From: Candidatus Saccharibacteria bacterium CG10_big_fil_rev_8_21_14_0_10_47_8 | GTDB lineage: Bacteria; Patescibacteriota; Saccharimonadia; Saccharimonadales; UBA10212 | Length of the DNA: 10,737 bases | Reading direction: 5' to 3' | Assembly: GCA_002793885.1 (NCBI GenBank) | Contig: PFEG01000010.1 | Location: 154 to 10,890 of the forward strand | Shown here: positions 6,659 to 10,737 of the stretch, piece after piece | Numbering within the stretch: position 1 is the stretch's first letter | How the letters are laid out: the number at the start of each line of letters is the position of its first letter | The notes under the pieces: generated by a model | Database searches by the model: none | Seen by the model: only the letters and a program-made list of their open reading frames with translations | What the model was told of the DNA's origin: nothing | Program-made: the position numbers and the translations under genes

Positions 6659-7483
6659 CTAAGGCCTCAAAGTACCAGCAAAAATTTGCCAAGCCAAAGC
6701 GCTCTTAGCAATCAGGCTCAGGATAATATAAATCCTCTCTCCATACAGATAATTACTCCAGTGGCCGATTTTTTTATACTGTAGATACATATTAATCGCG
6801 AAGCTAGCGAACAAAATGAAGAGGCTAGCATAAATAAAGTACACAAAAGTTGGTACGCCGCTACCATAAACAACCGCACCTTTCACGTAAGCAGCCACTA
6901 CCAGCCATGGAATAATACCGGCAACAACTCCTACTAAATAGCTAAGCCAATTGGTCCTGCTGGTTGTCTGATTATGAACTTCCATGACCCAGCCCATTAA
7001 GCTCATCACGGCGGTCAGGCCAAATATCATTAATAAACTGGAGGAATCCGTGATACCCGACAGCAAGCCGATGCCTACCATCATGGTACTGGCCGAAAAG
7101 GCATATTCTACCCAGCGGGCCCGGTTAATCCCCTGCCGTAAATCTTTTTTATATTTTCTATAGTAGTTATTTGCCACTAACCAATGGGCAATGGCGCTTA
7201 TAAAGAAAAAGGCCGCGACTAAATAGGCCAGCCTGAGGTCAAATAAATGGTGAGTAGCAGTAACCAAAACAGGGTGCCCAGCGGCTTCACTGGCCAGCTT
7301 GTCTTGAGTCAAATAACTGGTGGTTATGGGTTCGATTCCGCGGCTCGGGTCAGCCAGGATTAATACCGCAACGCCCTGCAGCGCGTGCAAGGCAGCAGCT
7401 ACCAAGTTCATTTTGCGCAGGTTTACGTAGCTAATTTTTGAGCCGGTAAATGCTTTTAGCGAGGATAGTCTTACGGCTAGCAT
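6659..7483 (-). CDS. Heliorhodopsin (retinal-binding seven-helix photoreceptor)
   Basis: Heliorhodopsins bind all-trans retinal through a lysine Schiff base and lie in the membrane inverted relative to type 1 rhodopsins; they have slow photocycles, are not known to pump ions and are thought to be sensory. The 274-residue product (ATG at 7483) shows seven hydrophobic segments at about 22-44, 84-105, 124-144, 149-168, 180-202, 211-234 and 252-271. Diagnostic motifs: NLRKMN then LHALQG in TM1, RWVEYAFSASTMM in TM3 with counterion E126, MGWVMEVHNQ in TM4, and LSLIAKSALAWQIFAGTL in TM7 with Schiff-base K260. The E-K spacing of 134 equals that of the reference protein 48C12 (E107, K241). The long polar loop after TM1 is also typical. 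H33 and H100 may be the retinal-pocket histidines. A TTG at 7489 would add two residues but abuts the -10 box. No retinal-synthesis gene is visible, so retinal may be imported. Confidence 0.95.
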   Translation of the reverse strand: MLAVRLSSLKAFTGSKISYVNLRKMNLVAAALHALQGVAVLILADPSRGIEPITTSYLTQDKLASEAAGHPVLVTATHHLFDLRLAYLVAAFFFISAIAHWLVANNYYRKYKKDLRQGINRARWVEYAFSASTMMVGIGLLSGITDSSSLLMIFGLTAVMSLMGWVMEVHNQTTSRTNWLSYLVGVVAGIIPWLVVAAYVKGAVVYGSGVPTFVYFIYASLFILFASFAINMYLQYKKIGHWSNYLYGERIYIILSLIAKSALAWQIFAGTLRP

Positions 7484-7489
7484 AGCCAA

Positions 7490-7495
7490 ATCATA
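7490..7495 (-). promoter_or_regulatory. Extended -10 box for heliorhodopsin, probably leaderless
   Basis: On the minus strand TGA-TATGAT (7498-7490) fits an extended -10 element (TGN plus TATAAT-like hexamer). It ends 6 nt before the ATG at 7483, the same spacing as at serS, so the mRNA would start about at the ATG. An overlapping second TATGAT lies at 7500-7495. No good -35 is seen, as is common with extended -10 promoters. Confidence 0.5.
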
Positions 7496-7522
7496 TCATA
7501 AATTCAGACTATTTTTTACGGC

Positions 7523-7546
7523 GGCTTCGCCGAGGCGAACCGGTTC
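7523..7546. repeat. GC-rich palindromic block before heliorhodopsin
   Basis: Two overlapping palindromes lie in the metallopeptidase-heliorhodopsin gap: TTCGCC-GA-GGCGAA (7526-7539) and the perfect 10-bp GAACCGGTTC (7537-7546). On the minus strand an A-run rather than a T-run follows (7518-7512), so this is not an ordinary terminator for the metallopeptidase. It could be an operator upstream of the heliorhodopsin promoter or a small repeat unit. Confidence 0.4.
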
Positions 7547-7569
7547 TGCCCTTTTCCTATAAAAATTTG

Positions 7570-7950
7570 TTACTTGTTTTTATGATCCAGGTGATGAATG
7601 CGATTATGATCCAGACCGTAGTAGTGGGCAACTTCGTGCCAGATGGTGTGGCGAACCTGCTCTTTGGCTTCAGAAATTGATGAACTAGCAGCCAGGATTG
7701 GGTTTTTAAAAATTGTAATCTTATCGGGTAGTAATTTGGTGGCGCCGCTCCTACTGGGCAGCGGTACGCCCTCATACAGACCAAATAATGTTTGGTCGCA
7801 CGCCAGACCAAGCTCATAGCGCTGTTTGGGGCTGGGAAAATCCTCAACTATAAACGCTACATTCTGCAAATGTTCTTGGTAAAGCGGCGGGATGGCATCA
7901 ATACCATCGCTCACCATCTGCTCAAATTGCTGGTCGCTAACTTTTAACAT
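7570..7950 (-). CDS. Small zincin-type metallopeptidase
   Basis: A 126-residue predicted zinc metallopeptidase of the minimal zincin family (Pfam Zincin_1, formerly DUF1025). The zinc site is near the C-terminus: HEVAHYYGLDH, with H105, catalytic E106, H109 and H115 fitting HExxHxxGxxH. The N-terminal half (FEQMVSDGIDAIPP and the later FGLYEGVPL) also matches the family layout. There is no signal peptide or membrane segment, so it is cytoplasmic; substrates are not known. Length is normal for the family. The gene lies 43 nt after the helicase stop on the same strand and has a TATAAT box 9 nt before its ATG, so it may have its own near-leaderless promoter. A 96-codon ORF in another frame is a shadow. 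Confidence 0.88.
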   Translation of the reverse strand: MLKVSDQQFEQMVSDGIDAIPPLYQEHLQNVAFIVEDFPSPKQRYELGLACDQTLFGLYEGVPLPSRSGATKLLPDKITIFKNPILAASSSISEAKEQVRHTIWHEVAHYYGLDHNRIHHLDHKNK

Positions 7951-7959
7951 TCTGAGGCT

Positions 7960-7965
7960 ATTATA
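7960..7965 (-). promoter_or_regulatory. -10 box before the metallopeptidase
   Basis: A perfect TATAAT on the minus strand ends 9 nt before the ATG at 7950; the predicted transcript would have a leader of only about 2-3 nt. No Shine-Dalgarno is visible between them, and no clear -35 is found at the usual distance. Confidence 0.4.
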
Positions 7966-7993
7966 ACGTGTGTCAGCGTCTGGCGAACATTCT

Positions 7994-9193
7994 TTAGGCG
8001 GCCACGAACGTCAGTGCGTAACCGGTTCTACCGGCTCGGCCAGCCCGTCCAATGCGGTAGCTGTAATCATCATAGGTCTTGGGTACGTCAAAGTTAATTA
8101 CGTGAGTGATGTCTATTACATCTATGCCGCGGGCTGCCACATCTGTAGCCACTAGTACGTTAATATTGCCTTCCCGAAAACTGTCCAAGGCACGTTGGCG
8201 TTGCCCCTGGTTCTTGCCGCCGTGCAAGGCATCCGCCTTAAAACCGCGGGCTATCAATTCTTTTGCCAGTCGCTCTACGCCGTACTTTGTATTACCAAAA
8301 ATCAGTGTTTTGCCGATTCTCTCACCTATCAAAACATCATGCAAACGATCCAACTTCTCTGTTTTACCATCGTAGGGCACGATGTCCTGGTGGACATTGT
8401 CGCTGGTTTCGCCGGCTTTTACATTGATGGTCACCGCGTCGCGAGTGAATGTTTTAATAAGATCATTAACTGTGGGACCTAGGGTTGCTGAAAAGAAGAA
8501 AGATTGGCGGCTCTGTGGCAGCAGGTCCAGCAAAAAACGCACGTCAGGCAAAAAGCCCATGTCTAGCATTCGGTCTACTTCGTCTAACACTACCATCGTG
8601 CAGCCGCTAAGCCGCAGCGTACCCTGGCCGACATGGTCTTTAATACGCCCGGGGGTACCAATTATGATGCGCGGATGATTTTTGAGAGCGTTAATTTGGC
8701 GGCCCATGGGTAATCCGCCAATCAGTAGCGCACCGGATAACCCGCTATTTTTCGCAAACTGCCGGCATTGCTCTTCAATCTGAATAGCCAGTTCACGGGT
8801 TGGTGCGATAATCAGGCCCATAGCATCCCGGTCATGTAGTAATTTATTAAGTATTGGCAGCGCAAACGCGGCAGTTTTACCGGTCCCGGTATTAGCCACG
8901 CCCACGACATCCTGCCCAGCCAGGCCCAACACGATAGTCTTATCCTGGATTTCGGAAGGACTTTTATAACCCTTGATGGCCACGTTGCTTTTTAAAATAG
9001 GATGGATGGCAAAATCATTAAAACTGTGCTGGGACTTATAGTCACCAACCAAGGCTGGGTTAGCCGTTTTGACAAAACGGCTGGGGTGAATGGTTTGTTT
9101 GGCGCCCCGGTTCCTGCTGTTTGAGCGGGTGCTGGGACCAAAATGGCGCGTGCCCAGGCGGCGCGGACCATGGTTGTGCGAATTTGAGCGCAT
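7994..9193 (-). CDS. DEAD-box ATP-dependent RNA helicase
   Basis: ATP-dependent RNA unwinding or remodelling enzyme, acting in the cytoplasm on rRNA assembly or mRNA structure. The 399-residue protein starts with a basic, Arg/Asn/Gly/His-rich tail (1-45), likely RNA-binding, then the two RecA domains. Motifs: Q motif GYKSPSEIQ (75-83), I NTGTGKT (101-107), Ia PTREL (131-135), Ib TPGR (180-183), II DEVD (204-207, Val in place of the Ala of DEAD), III SAT (235-237), IV LIFGNT (297-302), V ATDVAARGID (349-358), VI YRIGRAGRAGR (379-389, Tyr in place of the usual His). It ends just after motif VI without the long C-terminal tail of many RhlE or DeaD proteins. AAAGGA lies 9 nt upstream of the ATG, and a strong promoter with a leader of about 94 nt precedes it. 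RhlE-like is the best guess; the exact subfamily is not clear. Confidence 0.95.
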   Translation of the reverse strand: MRSNSHNHGPRRLGTRHFGPSTRSNSRNRGAKQTIHPSRFVKTANPALVGDYKSQHSFNDFAIHPILKSNVAIKGYKSPSEIQDKTIVLGLAGQDVVGVANTGTGKTAAFALPILNKLLHDRDAMGLIIAPTRELAIQIEEQCRQFAKNSGLSGALLIGGLPMGRQINALKNHPRIIIGTPGRIKDHVGQGTLRLSGCTMVVLDEVDRMLDMGFLPDVRFLLDLLPQSRQSFFFSATLGPTVNDLIKTFTRDAVTINVKAGETSDNVHQDIVPYDGKTEKLDRLHDVLIGERIGKTLIFGNTKYGVERLAKELIARGFKADALHGGKNQGQRQRALDSFREGNINVLVATDVAARGIDVIDITHVINFDVPKTYDDYSYRIGRAGRAGRTGYALTFVAA

Positions 9194-9293
9194 AAAAAAG
9201 AATCCTTTGGTTTGTTTAATTTAACTCGTTGCCTCTTAATGAAGCCTGGGTTAAACGGTCACTAAACCTGGATTCATCTTGAACAATATATCT

Positions 9294-9322
9294 ATTGTAG
9301 CATAAGCCTTATTTTTTGTCCA
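9294..9322 (-). promoter_or_regulatory. Strong predicted promoter of the helicase gene
   Basis: On the minus strand TGGACA (9322-9317) and TACAAT (9299-9294) are 17 nt apart, each 5/6 to consensus, and a TGC directly precedes the -10 as in extended -10 promoters. Expected start near 9287. The IS element ends only 17 bp upstream of the -35, so the promoter lies just outside the insertion. The remaining leader down to 9194 shows no obvious riboswitch. Confidence 0.6.
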
Positions 9323-9338
9323 GCTAGACCGACCTACA

Positions 9339-9360
9339 TTCAATCCCGAAGTGCAACACC
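9339..9360 (-). repeat. IS30 inverted end, transposase 3' side
   Basis: Read outward on the minus strand: GGTGTTGCACTT, four differing bases, ATTGAA. This mirrors the other end at 10372-10393. The transposase stop codon lies inside the repeat. Confidence 0.75.
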
Positions 9361-10352
9361 CGTTAACTCATAAAATACCTCATAAGGAGTCTTCCAGCCA
9401 AGTCTTTTACGCGGCCGGCTGTTTAATAAATGCTCAACCTGGGCTATGTCTGCCTCACTGAGCATGCGGAAGTCAGTGCCTTTCGGGAAGAAACGCCTGA
9501 TGAGTCCGTTGACATTCTCGTTCGCTCCCCGTTCCCAGGAATGGTACGCATGGGCAAAGTAACAGCTAATGCCTAAACTCTGCTCCAGCTCCGCAAAACC
9601 TAGGTTTTCGTGACCCCGATCTCTGGTTAGTGTCTTCCGAAAACCTGGCTGTAGGTTACCTAAACGCTCATTGGTAATCCGGTTGGCTTCGGCCATGGTC
9701 GAGTCTTTAGTTTTTGCAATGAAAACAATACCCGAGGCAAGCTCATTGGTTGTTCTGAGACGAACTGGGCAGGTTGGGGTGTAAACCATTGAGTCATCTT
9801 CCCAGTGGCCTACGACAGTCCTGGTACTGGCTTCGTCTGGGGCCGCGTGTCAATGGAAGGCAGTGGCCCTTTACGGATACGGTAAGACTTCCTAAGGCCT
9901 TTCTTCATACGACGTTTACGATAGCGTGCGAGGTATGGCCTGAGGTCTTCATGACCAGGTTTAACGTAGCCCCGGCCGCCTCGATGAACCTGGGCATAGA
10001 TATATTGGTAAATGGCTTCATGGGAGATGTTGACGCCAACTAACTCAACAGACTTGGCGGCAATCTGTTCTGGGCTCCAGCCAAGCTCAAGGTAGGTTTT
10101 TACATATTTCAGCAGCGAGTGGTCAGTATCTAGTTTACGCTGACCGCGGTGAGTTCGACGCTCCAGGGCTTGTTCGTGGGCTAACCTTGGCCTATACAGC
10201 TGGCGCTGTTCTGTTTGGTTACGTTTTATCTCTCGGCTGATGGATGAGGCATTACGTCCTAAGGCTTTGGCAATATCTCTCACAGACACTTTCTGCCAAA
10301 GTAGTTCTTGTATTTTTTCTCTTTCTTCAATTGATAGTTGCTTGTACTTCAT
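9340..10352 (-). pseudogene. IS30-family transposase, split by a frameshift
   Basis: DDE transposase that cuts and joins IS30-type element ends. The first part (10352-9810, 180 codons) has the N-terminal HTH_38 domain (LSIEEREKIQELL, then VRDIAKALGRNASSISREI) and the middle GWSPEQIA and SHEAIYQYIY motifs. It ends at a TAG at 9812-9810. The second part continues in another frame: GHWEDD with the first catalytic Asp, TRDRGHEN with the second, then WERGANENVNGLIRRFFPKGTDF with the third catalytic Glu, ending at 9340. The frames can be joined by a net -1 (or +2) change between 9852 and 9810; CAG-GAC at about 9839-9835 gives a sensible join. No slippery X-XXY-YYZ site is present, so decay or a sequencing error is likelier than programmed frameshifting. 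All three catalytic residues remain. Confidence 0.85.
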
Positions 10353-10377
10353 AACACCTTGATTATCTCAAGGTGTT
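10353..10377 (-). other. Hairpin covering the transposase ribosome site
   Basis: AACACCTTGA (10353-10362) and TCAAGGTGTT (10368-10377) form a perfect 10-bp stem with a 5-nt loop, immediately before the transposase ATG at 10352. The AAGG that could serve as ribosome site lies in the stem, so mRNA started outside the element would be poorly translated, a known style of protection in insertion sequences. Confidence 0.55.
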
Positions 10378-10393
10378 GCACTTACTTATTGAA
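10372..10393 (+). repeat. IS30 inverted end, transposase 5' side
   Basis: Read outward on the plus strand: GGTGTTGCACTT, four differing bases, ATTGAA. It overlaps both the transposase hairpin and the last codons and stop of msrA (10382-10384). Confidence 0.75.
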
Positions 10394-10737
10394 CTCAGTC
10401 GCTCTGTAGGTTACGTGGCACATGCCCCTACCGGTTTTTTCCGTATACTTTTGGTGATAATCCTCGGCCAACCAAAAAGTTCTAGCTGGCTCCAGAGTTG
10501 TGACGATTGGTTTTTTAAATTGGCCGGAGCTATTAAGCTCATCAATCATTTTTTGGGCATCGTGCTTTTGGGCGTCATTATTGTAAAAAATAGCCGAGCG
10601 ATAACTATCGCCAATATCCGGACCTTGCCTGTTTAGCTGGGTTGGGTCATGCATCCGAAAAAATTGTTCTAGAAGAGTTTTATAGCTGATTAAGTTGGGA
10701 TCATAGATGATTTTAACTGCTTCGGCATGGCCGGTGG
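10382..10737 (-). CDS. msrA: Peptide methionine sulfoxide reductase MsrA, 5' part cut off by window edge
   Basis: MsrA reduces methionine-S-sulfoxide in oxidised proteins using a catalytic cysteine and thioredoxin-type donors. The visible frame starts TGHAEAVKIIYDP and continues LLEQFFRMHDPTQLNRQGPDIG, YRSAIFY, then FWLAEDYHQKY and GRGMCHV, all hallmark MsrA segments; the Cys of GMCHV is a likely resolving cysteine. The catalytic GCFW segment is encoded beyond the window edge. An internal ATG at 10654 is not the start, because the family sequence continues upstream in frame. The final residues ATEFNK and the TAA lie inside the end of the IS30 element, so the original C-terminus may have been altered by the insertion. 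The gene is on the same strand as the helicase and heliorhodopsin. Confidence 0.95.
   Translation of the reverse strand, partial: TGHAEAVKIIYDPNLISYKTLLEQFFRMHDPTQLNRQGPDIGDSYRSAIFYNNDAQKHDAQKMIDELNSSGQFKKPIVTTLEPARTFWLAEDYHQKYTEKTGRGMCHVTYRATEFNK

Larger units (their letters stand above)
9339..10393 (-). mobile_element. IS30-family insertion sequence, about 1055 bp
   Basis: The element holds one IS30-type transposase (frameshifted) that almost fills it, bounded by 22-bp imperfect inverted ends matching at 18 of 22 positions. Length and single-gene layout fit the family (about 1.0-1.25 kb). I took the ATTGAA/TTCAAT tips as the outer edges; the inverted repeats could extend a few bases further. 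No convincing target duplication is seen next to these edges (ACA on one side, CTC on the other). It sits between msrA and the helicase gene, touching the msrA stop. Confidence 0.85.

Noticed and set aside
7484..7489. TTG start adding two residues to heliorhodopsin
   Set aside because: It directly abuts the -10 box, so it would lie upstream of the predicted transcript start.
7512..7546. Intrinsic terminator after the metallopeptidase
   Set aside because: On the transcribed strand the GC-rich stem is followed by A residues, not T.
7557..7847. 96-codon minus-strand ORF overlapping the metallopeptidase
   Set aside because: It is a frame shadow of the HExxH metallopeptidase, with no family resemblance and low-complexity hydrophobic ends.
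9810..9852. Programmed -1 frameshift in the transposase
   Set aside because: No X-XXY-YYZ slippery heptamer exists in the overlap; simple mutation or sequence error is more economical, though not excluded.
9774..10043. Plus-strand ORF across the transposase break
   Set aside because: Antisense to the IS30 transposase, with no recognisable motif.

Overview
The window looks like a piece of a Candidate Phyla Radiation (Patescibacteria) chromosome, most probably Saccharibacteria (TM7). This is an inference from gene content: compact genes almost all on the minus strand, a Cas4/RecB-like nuclease with a CPxC N-terminus, a small pilin-like protein, and a heliorhodopsin, a family described as restricted to monoderm-type cells. 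TGA is used as a normal stop, which argues against Absconditabacteria/Gracilibacteria, where it codes for glycine. Base composition is about 40-45% GC, except for one sharply GC-rich gene at about 3660-4200.

Layout in transcription order (all minus strand, right to left): msrA, 5' part cut by the window edge (10737-10382); an IS30-family element with recognisable inverted ends and a frameshifted transposase (10393-9339); a DEAD-box RNA helicase (9193-7994); a small zincin metallopeptidase (7950-7570); a heliorhodopsin (7483-6659); a 34-residue single-helix membrane protein starting 2 nt after the heliorhodopsin stop (6656-6552); a four-helix membrane protein with a proline-rich tail (6476-5844); a pilin-like anchored protein (5825-5280); a PD-(D/E)XK nuclease with four cysteines (5155-4388); a GC-rich secreted protein, probably acquired from a high-GC organism (4201-3599); serS (3584-2286); and secA, 3' end cut by the window edge (2168-1). 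No intergenic gap exceeds 300 bases, and I saw no tRNA, rRNA or CRISPR array.

The most interesting part is the heliorhodopsin block. The protein has the retinal-binding lysine in TM7, the counterion glutamate in TM3 and the long loop after TM1. It is followed, with the spacing of a translationally coupled pair, by a micro-ORF for a tiny membrane protein, a candidate partner or regulator. The next three genes lie on the same strand and may form an envelope-associated cassette. An MsrA repair enzyme nearby fits proposals that heliorhodopsins relate to light-driven oxidative stress, but the link is only positional.

Several genes (serS, the heliorhodopsin, the metallopeptidase) have a TATAAT/TATGAT box only 6-9 nt before the ATG, suggesting leaderless or near-leaderless mRNAs. 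The helicase, the secreted protein and the nuclease instead have Shine-Dalgarno sequences and longer leaders.
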